Below are positions 51,297-59,637 of a DNA stretch of 64,000 nucleotides, piece after piece. The position numbers and the translations under genes are program-made. Under the pieces are notes generated by a model. It had not been told where the DNA came from. It did no database searches and was given only the letters and a program-made list of their open reading frames with translations. Within the stretch, counting starts at the first letter, position 1. Each line of letters begins with the position of its first letter. Source of the DNA: an uncultured Clostridia bacterium (GTDB lineage: Bacteria > Bacillota > Clostridia > UBA1381). The stretch lies in contig CAKSDE010000001.1 of NCBI GenBank assembly GCA_934444735.1, positions 248,001 to 312,000 on the forward strand, read 5' to 3'.

Positions 51297-52499
51297 TTAT
51301 CCGCGTATTTTTTCTATTACCGCCGCAAGAGCATCACCCATTTGCGCGTAACCTGTTTTATTGGGGTGTACCCAGTTTGACTGGAAGTTTTCTTTTTCTT
51401 CGCAGTATAGGTTGGCATTTTGGTTTACCGAAGAAAAACCGTACATTCTGTCTATGCACACTGCCATGGGAGAAATGAAGATATTTTTGTCGGACGAATA
51501 ATTTTTTAGTATAGCCTCGGAGAGTTTCATCATATTATAGTTGTATCTTTTTTCACTCCCAAGACACATTTTAAAGCCCCATGCATTTTGATCGGCACCG
51601 GGAATCGGCATATTTATAATTATTTTCATGTCGGGATCGTATTCACGTATTGATGAAATCATTATATTCATATTTTTTATATATTGCGAAACGTGGGCAT
51701 TGGTTTCTTCGTATTTGCTTATCTGCATATCGTTTGCGCCGAACAGGAAAGAAACGGCGTCCAAATGACCGATGTTGTGACGCTTTATGTACTTTGAAAA
51801 ATTAAATTCCCATTCGGGATTATCCGAAAGCTTTTCACCGTCATATGTATACAGGCAGCCGTTGCTGCAATAAACCTCGCCCTCTTGTATTTTCGGATAA
51901 TCGTAATAACCCGAAAAGTAGTATATATTATCTGACGGGTGAGTGGTGAGATTATAAAAATCCATGTTTCCGTAGTAGTTATCTACACCGACAGGAAATA
52001 AAAAGGGAGAGGGATCATTGCCGACAGAGGTCAGATATTTGCCTAAAGTCCAGCCGCCGCGCCCTTCGTGATAAAGTATGCCGTTAAAGCTCCTTGTACC
52101 CTTGAAGTTTACACGATAAAGCTTGTTTTGGATATGCTCCATATATGTGACGGAGCGCGTCATACTGTCGCCGATACATAAAATATCGAATTTGCCGGAA
52201 AAGTGCTTTTTTACGGGGATCATTGTTACGGTCTTTTCGGCGATAAGCTCACCGTAAGGAGCGTAAACCCTGAAAGTTACGTCAAAGCTGTCATCTTTTT
52301 CATAATTCGATATTCGCCAGAAACGCTTATGATTTGCACCATAATCGGATATAACTTCAACATCGAAAACATCACTGTATGGGTAGATTATATTTTCATA
52401 GTAAATTGAAAATTCTTCATTCATGGAATTGGATATGCTGTCGGGAATTGTTTGTAAAAAATAGATTTTATCGGGAAGTGTGATTTTTATATCATTCAT
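51297..52499 (-). CDS. SGNH/GDSL-family hydrolase (probable carbohydrate esterase)
   Basis: 400 residues, no clear signal peptide. An N-terminal beta-rich domain (about 1-125) precedes an SGNH hydrolase domain: block I FDILCIGDSMTRS with the nucleophile Ser, block III LFGANDMQ, and block V NWVHPNKTGYAQMGDAL with the catalytic His. The Asp usually three residues before that His is Asn here. Such proteins deacetylate sugars or peptidoglycan. The gene has its own promoter at 52719-52747 and an unusually long, structured leader. Confidence 0.75.
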   Translation of the reverse strand: MNDIKITLPDKIYFLQTIPDSISNSMNEEFSIYYENIIYPYSDVFDVEVISDYGANHKRFWRISNYEKDDSFDVTFRVYAPYGELIAEKTVTMIPVKKHFSGKFDILCIGDSMTRSVTYMEHIQNKLYRVNFKGTRSFNGILYHEGRGGWTLGKYLTSVGNDPSPFLFPVGVDNYYGNMDFYNLTTHPSDNIYYFSGYYDYPKIQEGEVYCSNGCLYTYDGEKLSDNPEWEFNFSKYIKRHNIGHLDAVSFLFGANDMQISKYEETNAHVSQYIKNMNIMISSIREYDPDMKIIINMPIPGADQNAWGFKMCLGSEKRYNYNMMKLSEAILKNYSSDKNIFISPMAVCIDRMYGFSSVNQNANLYCEEKENFQSNWVHPNKTGYAQMGDALAAVIEKIRG

Positions 52500-52711
52500 T
52501 TTTCTGCTCCTTTTTTAACGATTAGCCGCCGCATCTTTGCGGGGGGTATCGGGGGTGCTAACCCCTGATTTATAATCAAAAATGACGACATGTGCGTCAT
52601 TTTTGGCTGAAATAAAAAGTTTCAACCTACCGTAAAATTAAAATCAGCCGGAACTTTTTATTTCTACCTAAGAATTTTAATTGGAAAACGTTAGTTTTAC
52701 AATTATCTATT
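52500..52711 (-). promoter_or_regulatory. Long structured 5' leader of the SGNH hydrolase gene
   Basis: Read on the minus strand, the roughly 210-base leader contains in order the conserved TAATTG/CAATTA hairpin (52705-52678), a stem GAAATAAAAAGTT / AACTTTTTATTTC (13 bp), a stem AAAAATGACG / CGTCATTTTT (10 bp), GGGG-(6)-CCCC, and CCGC-(6)-GCGG next to the ribosome-binding site. The density of perfect stems suggests a functional RNA or stacked small repeats. I do not recognise a riboswitch class. Confidence 0.6.
52678..52705 (-). repeat. 28-bp hairpin element identical to one in the serC leader (copy 1)
   Basis: On the minus strand it reads TAATTG-T-AAAAC-TAAC-GTTTT-C-CAATTA, a hairpin with a single T-C mismatch. 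The same 28 bases occur at 61070-61097 on the plus strand. Both copies lie just after a transcription start. Confidence 0.85.
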
Positions 52712-52718
52712 TAAAACA

Positions 52719-52747
52719 ATTCTACCACATAAAAATTTATAAGTCAA
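52719..52747 (-). promoter_or_regulatory. Promoter of the SGNH hydrolase gene, overlapping the bioY 3' end
   Basis: On the minus strand TTGACT (52747-52742) and TAGAAT (52724-52719) are 17 bases apart. The -35 box lies within the last codons of bioY. Confidence 0.65.
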
Positions 52748-53261
52748 GAAAAGCCAATCTTTTTTTTACCGCCAATCCGATTAAAAGCGCAGCCATGATT
52801 TTTATAATATCAAGCGCTATAAAGGGATAGACGCATTTTACAAGTGCGGCTTGAAGGGGCGTATTTGTTATAAGTATGTATTGGATTGTTCCGCCGGCAT
52901 AGCAAACGAAAAGAGACAGCAGACACATAAGGAAAATAAGAGGCTTGTTTTTTAGCTTGTCGCATGAAAAGCCTGCGATCAGCGTTATAAAAATATAAGC
53001 GATTATATATCCGCCGGTAGGCCCGAAAAGCACGCTTATGCCGCCGCGCATACCGCTGAAAACAGGCAGCCCCACCGCACCGCAGAGTATATATACCAAA
53101 AGAGAGACGGTGCTTTTTTTGCCGCCGAGAATGACAGCGGACAGAAAAATTGCAAATATGCTTAGGGTTATCGGCACAGGCCCGATAGATATTGTTATTA
53201 CGGAAAATACCGCAATTATTGCCGCAAAGAGTGCTTCTGTTATTAAAGTTTTTGTTTTCAT
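52737..53261 (-). CDS. bioY: Biotin transporter substrate-binding component BioY
   Basis: BioY is the S-component of an energy-coupling-factor biotin importer. The 174-residue membrane protein has six hydrophobic segments and the signature GLPVFSGMRGGISVLFGPTGGYI. No ECF ATPase or biotin synthesis gene is nearby, so it would use a shared ECF module. The promoter is at 53297-53325. Confidence 0.92.
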   Translation of the reverse strand: MKTKTLITEALFAAIIAVFSVITISIGPVPITLSIFAIFLSAVILGGKKSTVSLLVYILCGAVGLPVFSGMRGGISVLFGPTGGYIIAYIFITLIAGFSCDKLKNKPLIFLMCLLSLFVCYAGGTIQYILITNTPLQAALVKCVYPFIALDIIKIMAALLIGLAVKKRLAFLDL

Positions 53262-53296
53262 AAAAAAATCCTCGCTTTATTTGAATTTGTGAATCT

Positions 53297-53325
53297 ATTA
53301 TATAATAAATCATGTGAATTGTCAA
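53297..53325 (-). promoter_or_regulatory. Promoter of bioY
   Basis: On the minus strand TTGACA (53325-53320), 17-base spacer, TATAAT (53302-53297). I see no convincing BirA operator around it. Confidence 0.75.
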
Positions 53326-53382
53326 CCTATTTTTGATATATGGGTTTACAAAAATAAAAACAGAAAAAAATTACAAATACTA

Positions 53383-53411
53383 TTGAAAAAGAAATATTCT
53401 TGTGATATAAT
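53383..53411 (+). promoter_or_regulatory. Promoter directly preceding the cloverleaf leader element (copy 2)
   Basis: TTGAAA (53383-53388), 17-base spacer, TATAAT (53406-53411). The cloverleaf begins at the last base of the -10 box, as at 38783. Confidence 0.72.
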
Positions 53412-53597
53412 TGAAATATATAAATTTTACTGCGTAAAATTTCCAAAGAGCCGTAGGCTCTTTAGCAGCCTTACGTCTGCATATTCAATTGACGGTGTCG
53501 CAAAAATGACCTTACAAGCAAACATTTTTGCTCCGAGTGAAATTGAAATATGTAAATTTTACTGCGTAAAATTCTAAAAGGGCTACAGGCTCTTTGG
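53411..53597 (+). repeat. Duplicated cloverleaf-forming leader element, locus 2
   Basis: The outer stem is TTGAAATAT (53411-53419) / ATATTCAA (53481-53488). It encloses AAATTTTAC-TGC-GTAAAATTT, AAAGAGCC-GTA-GGCTCTTT and GCAG-(8)-CTGC. The conserved core TTGACGGTGTCGCAAAAATG follows, with a hairpin to CATTTTTGC (53523-53531). A second unit begins at 53543 with the same first hairpin and a G-T-paired second hairpin, but lacks the third hairpin and closing strand. Unit spacing is 132 bases (134 at locus 1). It forms the leader of the glycyl radical enzyme gene. Confidence 0.8.
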
Positions 53598-53659
53598 TAA
53601 AATAAAAAGTATAAACTAAGTATAATATAAATGTTTTCAGATAAACAGGAGGTTTGGTT

Positions 53660-56191
53660 ATGGCTGAATTTACACCGGTTGATATACCTGTATCGGCGCG
53701 TATAGGACGGCTTATAAAGAATTTGTACGCAAAGATGCCGGAAATAGAAACAGACCGTGCCGTTCTTTTGACAGAGAGCTACAAGGCTACCGAGGGTATG
53801 CCGATTGTCAGAAGAAGGGCGCTGGCTTTTAAGCATATATTGGAAAATTTACCGATAACGATAAGAGATGAGGAGCTGATTGTCGGAAGTGCCACAAAAG
53901 CACCGAGAGGATGTCAGGTGTTCCCGGAATATTCGTATGAATGGCTGGAAGATGAGCTTGATACCGTTGCAACGAGAACAGCCGATCCTTTCTACATATC
54001 CGAAGAAAATAAGAGAATCCTAAGAGAGGTTTATCCGTATTGGAAGGGAAAGACCACAAGTGAGTTGGCAACGGCATATATGGCTCCCGAAACAAAAAAG
54101 GCGATTGAGCATAATATTTTTACGCCGGGAAATTATTTTTATAACGGAATCGGGCATTTTACGGTGGATTACGGCAAGATGCTTAAAATCGGCTGCAAGG
54201 GCTTGAAAAAAGAGGCTCAGGAAGAACTGGAAAAGTGTCACGTTTATGATGCTGATTATGCTAAAAAGAGTGAGTTTTTGCATGCGGTCATTATAAGCTG
54301 CGATGCTGTTGTTGCATATGCGAAAAGATATGCAAAGCTTGCGGCTGAGATGGCGGAAAAATGTGCGGACAAGATTCGCCGTCAGGAACTTTTGGCAATT
54401 GCGGAAAACTGTGCGAATGTTCCGGAAAATCCTGCTGAGAACTTTATGCAGGCATGCCAAAGCTTTTGGTTTATCCAGATGCTTTTGCAGGTTGAATCGA
54501 GCGGACACTCGATTTCGCCGGGACGTTTCGACCAATATATGTACCCGTATTACAAAAAGGACATTGATTCGGGCTTTATAACACGTGATTTTGCCCAGGA
54601 GCTTATGGATTGCATTTGGGTAAAACTCAATGATTTGAATAAGGTAAGAGATGCGGCGTCTGCCGAGGGATTTGCGGGATACAGCCTGTTCCAGAACCTG
54701 TGCGCAGGCGGTCAGGACGAGTTCGGAATGGACGCGACAAATGATTTGTCGTATATGTGTATACAAGCGTCAATGCACGTTCAGCTGCCGCAGCCGTCAT
54801 TCTCGGTAAGAGTATGGAACGGAACGCCGACAGAATTTTTGCTAAAATGTGCAGAGTTGACAAGAACAGGCGTTGGACTGCCGGCATACTACAATGACGA
54901 GGCGATAATACCTGCCCTGATGAGCCGCGGACTGTCATTGGAGGAAGCACGCTGCTATAACATTATCGGATGTGTTGAACCGCAGAAGTCTGGTATGACA
55001 GACGGCTGGCATGACGCGGCGTTCTTTAATATGTGCCGTCCGCTGGAACTGGTATTCTCAAACGGATACGACAGGGGCGAGCGCATAAGTATTCAGACGG
55101 GCGATGTCGAGAATATGAAAACTTTCGACGAGTTCTTTGAAGCGTACGAAAAACAGATGGAATATAATATAGGTCTTTTGGTAAATGCGGATAATGCAAT
55201 AGACGTTGCACACGGTGAAAGATGTCCGCTGCCGTTCCAGTCGTCGATGATTGAGGACTGCATAGGCAGAGGAAAAACCATTCAAGAGGGCGGAGCAATC
55301 TATAATTTCACGGGGCCGCAAGGGTTTGGTATTGCCAATATGACCGATTCGCTGTATGCTATCAAGAAATTGGTTTATGATGAGAAAAAAGTGACTATCG
55401 GTGAGTTTAAAGAGGCTTTGGCTAAAAACTACGGACGCGGATATCCGCCCGAGGCTGCCGAAAAAGCAACTGCCGATGTGGTTAAACAGTTAAGCGAACA
55501 GGGTAAGAAGGTTACTTCGGCGCAAATTGAGGAAATATTTAAAACTTTCTTAAACGGATTGGCTACAAAAGAAGAAAAAGCAAAATATGATAAGCTGTTG
55601 GATATGATAAACGAAGTGCCGAAATACGGCAACGATATTCCCGAGGTGGATTTATTCGCAAGAAAAGTGGCTTATGTTTATACAAAAGAATTGGAGAAAT
55701 ATTCAAATCCGAGAGGCGGAAAGTTCCAGGCAGGACTCTATCCTGTATCGGCAAATGTTCCTTTGGGACATCAGACCGGTGCAACACCGGATGGCAGATT
55801 GGCATATACTCCGGTTGCAGACGGTGTCGGCCCCGGCTCGGGAAGAGATGTGAACGGACCTACGTCTGCCGCAAATTCGGTTGCCAAGCTTGACCACATT
55901 ATTGCGTCAAACGGTACATTGTATAATCAGAAGTTCCACCCGTCGGCATTAAAGGGCAAAGAAGGCTTGTTTAAGTTCGTTTCGTATATACGTGCGTTCT
56001 TTGATCAGAAAGGAATGCATATGCAGTTTAACGTTGTAAGCCGCGAAACGCTTTTGGATGCTCAAAAACACCCCGAAAATTATAAAAATTTGGTTGTTCG
56101 TGTGGCAGGATACAGCGCACTCTTTACAACGCTGTCGAAATCGCTGCAGGACGATATTATAAACAGGACGGAGCAGGCGTTCAATTCATAA
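53660..56191 (+). CDS. Glycyl radical enzyme of the glycerol/1,2-propanediol dehydratase type
   Basis: 843 residues. The active-site cysteine motif is IIGCVEPQK, followed by GWHDAAFFN. The C-terminal glycyl radical motif is VVRVAGYSALF. Text closely follows clostridial B12-independent glycerol dehydratase, including the active-site regions GIGHFTVDYGK and SGHSISPGRFDQYMYPYY. It would dehydrate glycerol or 1,2-propanediol to an aldehyde under anoxia. Near residues 595-645 it carries an extra charged helical segment of about 45-50 residues. AGGAGG at 53647-53652 fixes ATG 53660. The activase gene follows after 20 bases. Fucose metabolism nearby favours propanediol (inference). Confidence 0.85.
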   Translation: MAEFTPVDIPVSARIGRLIKNLYAKMPEIETDRAVLLTESYKATEGMPIVRRRALAFKHILENLPITIRDEELIVGSATKAPRGCQVFPEYSYEWLEDELDTVATRTADPFYISEENKRILREVYPYWKGKTTSELATAYMAPETKKAIEHNIFTPGNYFYNGIGHFTVDYGKMLKIGCKGLKKEAQEELEKCHVYDADYAKKSEFLHAVIISCDAVVAYAKRYAKLAAEMAEKCADKIRRQELLAIAENCANVPENPAENFMQACQSFWFIQMLLQVESSGHSISPGRFDQYMYPYYKKDIDSGFITRDFAQELMDCIWVKLNDLNKVRDAASAEGFAGYSLFQNLCAGGQDEFGMDATNDLSYMCIQASMHVQLPQPSFSVRVWNGTPTEFLLKCAELTRTGVGLPAYYNDEAIIPALMSRGLSLEEARCYNIIGCVEPQKSGMTDGWHDAAFFNMCRPLELVFSNGYDRGERISIQTGDVENMKTFDEFFEAYEKQMEYNIGLLVNADNAIDVAHGERCPLPFQSSMIEDCIGRGKTIQEGGAIYNFTGPQGFGIANMTDSLYAIKKLVYDEKKVTIGEFKEALAKNYGRGYPPEAAEKATADVVKQLSEQGKKVTSAQIEEIFKTFLNGLATKEEKAKYDKLLDMINEVPKYGNDIPEVDLFARKVAYVYTKELEKYSNPRGGKFQAGLYPVSANVPLGHQTGATPDGRLAYTPVADGVGPGSGRDVNGPTSAANSVAKLDHIIASNGTLYNQKFHPSALKGKEGLFKFVSYIRAFFDQKGMHMQFNVVSRETLLDAQKHPENYKNLVVRVAGYSALFTTLSKSLQDDIINRTEQAFNS

Positions 56192-56211
56192 AATTCGGAA
56201 GGAATATAACT

Positions 56212-57003
56212 ATGCAGGACTATATGAACGTAAAGGGCAGAATTTTTGATATACAAAAATATTCTATCCATGACGGACCGGGAATCCGCACCATTGTGTT
56301 TTTAAAAGGCTGTGCCTTAAGATGCCGCTGGTGCTGCAACCCCGAATCACAGGAATTTAAAATTCAGAACATGGAATTTGGCGGTAAGAACAAGGTTATC
56401 GGCAGAGATGTTACCGTTTCGGAGGTTATGGAGGAAGTTAAAAAGGATATGCCGTATTATATGCGCTCGGGAGGCGGAATGACGCTCTCGGGTGGAGAGT
56501 CGCTTTTGCAGCCGGAATTTGCGATTGCACTTTTGACCGCGGCACATGACGCCGGAATAAATACGGCGATTGAAACTACGGGTTTCAATAAATTTGAGAT
56601 TATAAAAGAATATCTGAAGCACTTGGATTATGTTCTCATGGACATAAAGCATATTGACGAGAGAAAGCATAAAGAATTTACGGGACAGTCGAACAGATTG
56701 ATTCTGGAAAATGCAAGAAAAATAGATGCAAGCGGTGCAAATCTTACAATAAGAGTGCCTGTTATACCGACATTTAACAATACGCCGGAGGAAATCCGCC
56801 AAATTGCGGAATTTGTAAAGACGCTCCCTCATGTGAAGCATATGCATCTTCTGCCGTATCACAGAATGGGCGAGGATAAGTACGCGGGATTGAACAGAAT
56901 TTATGCACTCAAGGGTATAAAGCCTATGACAGACGAATATATGAACGGTCTTTTGGAGGTTGCAAAGAAATATTCGGGTAAAGAGTGTCAGATCGGCGGA
57001 TAG
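56212..57003 (+). CDS. Glycyl radical enzyme activating enzyme (radical SAM), short form
   Basis: The 263-residue radical SAM activase has the CxxxCxxC site in GCALRCRWCCNPES, plus the GGE-type motif LSGGESLLQPEF and SIHDGPGIRTIVFLKG. It generates the glycyl radical on the preceding enzyme. Dehydratase activases usually contain an inserted ferredoxin-like domain with two extra 4Fe-4S clusters. Here the segment after NPES is only about 20 residues and has no cysteines, so the enzyme resembles the short PFL-activase layout. Confidence 0.88.
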   Translation: MQDYMNVKGRIFDIQKYSIHDGPGIRTIVFLKGCALRCRWCCNPESQEFKIQNMEFGGKNKVIGRDVTVSEVMEEVKKDMPYYMRSGGGMTLSGGESLLQPEFAIALLTAAHDAGINTAIETTGFNKFEIIKEYLKHLDYVLMDIKHIDERKHKEFTGQSNRLILENARKIDASGANLTIRVPVIPTFNNTPEEIRQIAEFVKTLPHVKHMHLLPYHRMGEDKYAGLNRIYALKGIKPMTDEYMNGLLEVAKKYSGKECQIGG

Positions 57004-57012
57004 GAGAAAGAT

Positions 57013-57702
57013 ATGCAAAGATTAAAAAAGGCGCTGACATTAAGCTATGATGACGGCGTTGAATCGGATAAAAAGCTTTTGGAAATTCTCAATAAATATA
57101 ATATAAGATGCACGTTTAATTTAAACAGCGGTATTCAAACCTATGAGAATTACTGGAATAATAAAGGGTTTGACGTGCACAGAATGGATCCGGATAATTT
57201 AAAGCAGCTTTATGCCGGACATGAAATTGCAATCCACGGCACTAAGCATTTATGGCCGTCGAAGATAGAAGATGAAGCGGGATTAAAGGCTGAATTTTTT
57301 GATGATATTATCGCTCTGGAGGATCTATTCGATAAGCGTATGCAGGGTATGGCATATGCGTTCGGCGATTATAACGATAAGGTTGTGGATTATCTGAAAA
57401 ATATCGGAATTAAGTATTCCAGAACCACAAAAAGCAATCACTCATTTGATTTGCAAAGTGATCTTTTGCGCTTTGAGCCGACTTGTCACCATGATGATGC
57501 GGAATTGATGGATCTGGCAAAGAAATTTATTGAATCGGATTCCGACAAACCGCAGATTTTCTATCTGTGGGGACACAGCTATGAATTTGATGTGAACAAT
57601 AACTGGGAGGTTATTGAAAATTTCTGCAAGCTTATGGCAAACCGTGACGATATATTTTACGGGACAAACACGGAAGTGTTTGAGTATTTTGATTTAATTT
57701 AA
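57013..57702 (+). CDS. NodB-like polysaccharide deacetylase family protein, cytoplasmic (second paralog)
   Basis: 229 residues without a signal peptide, paralogous to the protein at 37865-38653. Shared motifs are LSYDDGVESDKKL, IAIHGTKHLWP, GMAYAFGDYNDKV, FEPTCHHDDAEL and FYLWGHSYEF. The metal-binding Asp and both His are present. It follows the activase gene by nine bases and so belongs to the glycyl radical enzyme operon, although a deacetylase has no obvious step in diol fermentation. Substrate unknown. Confidence 0.78.
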   Translation: MQRLKKALTLSYDDGVESDKKLLEILNKYNIRCTFNLNSGIQTYENYWNNKGFDVHRMDPDNLKQLYAGHEIAIHGTKHLWPSKIEDEAGLKAEFFDDIIALEDLFDKRMQGMAYAFGDYNDKVVDYLKNIGIKYSRTTKSNHSFDLQSDLLRFEPTCHHDDAELMDLAKKFIESDSDKPQIFYLWGHSYEFDVNNNWEVIENFCKLMANRDDIFYGTNTEVFEYFDLI

Positions 57703-57785
57703 GTTAAAGATGCGCACTTTTAAGGCTTATGACTTAATCTTGCGTTTTCTGAAATAAATAAAAAAATAACCAGGAGGAGATAAAG

Positions 57786-59570
57786 ATGATTTATCCAAAA
57801 ATCGGTATAAGACCGACCATCGACGGTAGATGGGGAGGCGTAAGAGAAAGCCTAGAAGAAAAGACAATGGCAATGGCAAAGGCAGCAGCCGATCTTATCA
57901 GCAGCACATTGAAGTATCCTGACGGAACACCTGTTCAGTGCGTAATTTCAAACTGCACAATCGGAAGCGGCGCAGAAGCTGCAAAGTGCGCAGAACAGTT
58001 CTCAACAGAGAATGTTATCGCAACTTTGGCGGTAACACCTTGCTGGTGCTACGGTTCTGAAACTTTTGATATGGACCCGAATACCATAAAGGCTGTTTGG
58101 GGCTTTAACGGAACAGAAAGACCGGGTGCGGTTTATCTTGCAGCCGTTATGGCAGCATTTGCACAGCGCGGACTTCCGGCATTCTCAATCTACGGACATG
58201 ACGTTCAGGATATTGAGGACAACTCAATCCCCGAGGACGTTGCAACAAAGATTTTGGCATTTGCAAAGGGTGCTGTAGCTGTAGGCTGGATGAAGAATAA
58301 GGCTTACGTTAATATCGGCGGTGTTGCAATGGGTATTGCAGGTTCATACTGTGACGCGTCATTCATGCAGAAATATCTTGGCTTGAGAGCTGAATGGGTT
58401 GACTTGACAGAAGTTTTGAGAAGAATTACTCTTGAAATCTATGATAAAGACGAATACGAAAAGGCTCTTGCATGGATTAAGGCTAACTGCAAGGAAGGCT
58501 TTGATAAGAATGCAGGAAAGAACTTCCCTGAAATCATCACAAAGTCAAAGGTTGTACCGGCTGACAAGGATTGGGAATTTATCGCTAAGTTCACACTTAT
58601 CGTAAACGATATTCTCCACGGCAATCCTAAGCTTGCTGAAATGGGCTGGCATGAAGAGGCTCTCGGAAGAAACGCTGTTGTCGGCGGTTTCCAGGGACAG
58701 AGAATGTGGACAGACTGGCTGCCTAACGGTGACTTTACAGAATCGATTCTTGCATCTTCATTTGACTGGAACGGCAAGAAACAGCCGATGCCTTTCGCTA
58801 CCGAAAATGATACATTAAACGGTGTTTCGATGATGTTCGCAACATTGCTGACAGGTAAAGCTCCTTGTTTCCATGATGTAAGAACATACTGGAGCCCTGA
58901 AGCGGTTGAGAGAGTTACAGGCAAAAAGCTTGAAGGCAAAGCTGCAAACGGTATTATCCATCTTATCAATTCGGGCGCTACAGCTATGGATTGTACAGGT
59001 GCTACAAAAGACGAAAACGGTAACGGCACAGTTAAAGAATGGTGGAATATGACCGATAAGGACATTGACGCTTGCCTGAAGGCTACAGACTGGTGCAGAG
59101 CTGATTATGAATATTTCAGAGGCGGCGGTTTCTCATCACACTTCAGAACACAGGCTGAGATGCCTATAACAATGATCAGAGTAAATATCATTGAGGGCGT
59201 TGGACCTACAATTCAGATTGCTGAAGGTTATACAGTTAATCTGCCTGACGATATACATAATCCTTTGGATATGAGAACAGACAGAACATGGCCTACAACA
59301 TGGTTCGCTCCGATTTTGGATAAGTCTAAGGACGCATTCAAGGACGTATATAGTGTAATGGCTAACTGGGGCGCTAACCACGGTGTTACAATTCACGGAC
59401 ACGTTGGTGCTGACTTGATCACAATGGCATCAATGCTCAGAATCCCTGTTGCTATGCACAATGTTCCTGAAGAAAAGATCTTCAGACCACATTCATGGAA
59501 TGGATTCGGCTCGGAAAAAGAAGGCGCAGACTACAGAGCTTGCAAGTACTACGGACCATTGTTCAAATAA
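57786..59570 (+). CDS. fucI: L-fucose isomerase
   Basis: FucI converts L-fucose to L-fuculose. The 594 residues align along the whole E. coli enzyme, with KIGIRPTIDGRWGGVRESLE at the N-terminus, TPCWCYGSETFDMDP, FNGTERPGAVYLAA, the metal-site region VATENDTLNGVSMM-like (ATENDTLNGVSMMF) and the C-terminal WGANHGVTIHGHVGADLI. An AGGAGG site precedes ATG 57786. Codon use here (many GCA, ACA, TTC) suggests high expression. Kinase and aldolase genes of the pathway are not in the window. Confidence 0.96.
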   Translation: MIYPKIGIRPTIDGRWGGVRESLEEKTMAMAKAAADLISSTLKYPDGTPVQCVISNCTIGSGAEAAKCAEQFSTENVIATLAVTPCWCYGSETFDMDPNTIKAVWGFNGTERPGAVYLAAVMAAFAQRGLPAFSIYGHDVQDIEDNSIPEDVATKILAFAKGAVAVGWMKNKAYVNIGGVAMGIAGSYCDASFMQKYLGLRAEWVDLTEVLRRITLEIYDKDEYEKALAWIKANCKEGFDKNAGKNFPEIITKSKVVPADKDWEFIAKFTLIVNDILHGNPKLAEMGWHEEALGRNAVVGGFQGQRMWTDWLPNGDFTESILASSFDWNGKKQPMPFATENDTLNGVSMMFATLLTGKAPCFHDVRTYWSPEAVERVTGKKLEGKAANGIIHLINSGATAMDCTGATKDENGNGTVKEWWNMTDKDIDACLKATDWCRADYEYFRGGGFSSHFRTQAEMPITMIRVNIIEGVGPTIQIAEGYTVNLPDDIHNPLDMRTDRTWPTTWFAPILDKSKDAFKDVYSVMANWGANHGVTIHGHVGADLITMASMLRIPVAMHNVPEEKIFRPHSWNGFGSEKEGADYRACKYYGPLFK

Positions 59571-59582
59571 TAACAGGGGATG

Positions 59583-59623
59583 TTCAAAAAATACACAGAT
59601 CATCTGTTCTGTATTATTTTGAA
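59583..59623 (+). terminator. Hairpin after fucI
   Basis: TTCAAAAAATAC pairs with GTATTATTTTGAA with inner CAGA/TCTG pairing, 12 bases after the fucI stop. No T run follows; the MITE-like palindrome at 59638 is the stronger terminator. Confidence 0.5.
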
Positions 59624-59637
59624 AGTGCACAAAAAGT

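Noticed and set aside
53262..53330. BirA operator before bioY
   Set aside because: A GGTTGACA-like half-site overlaps the -35 box, but no matching second half was found.
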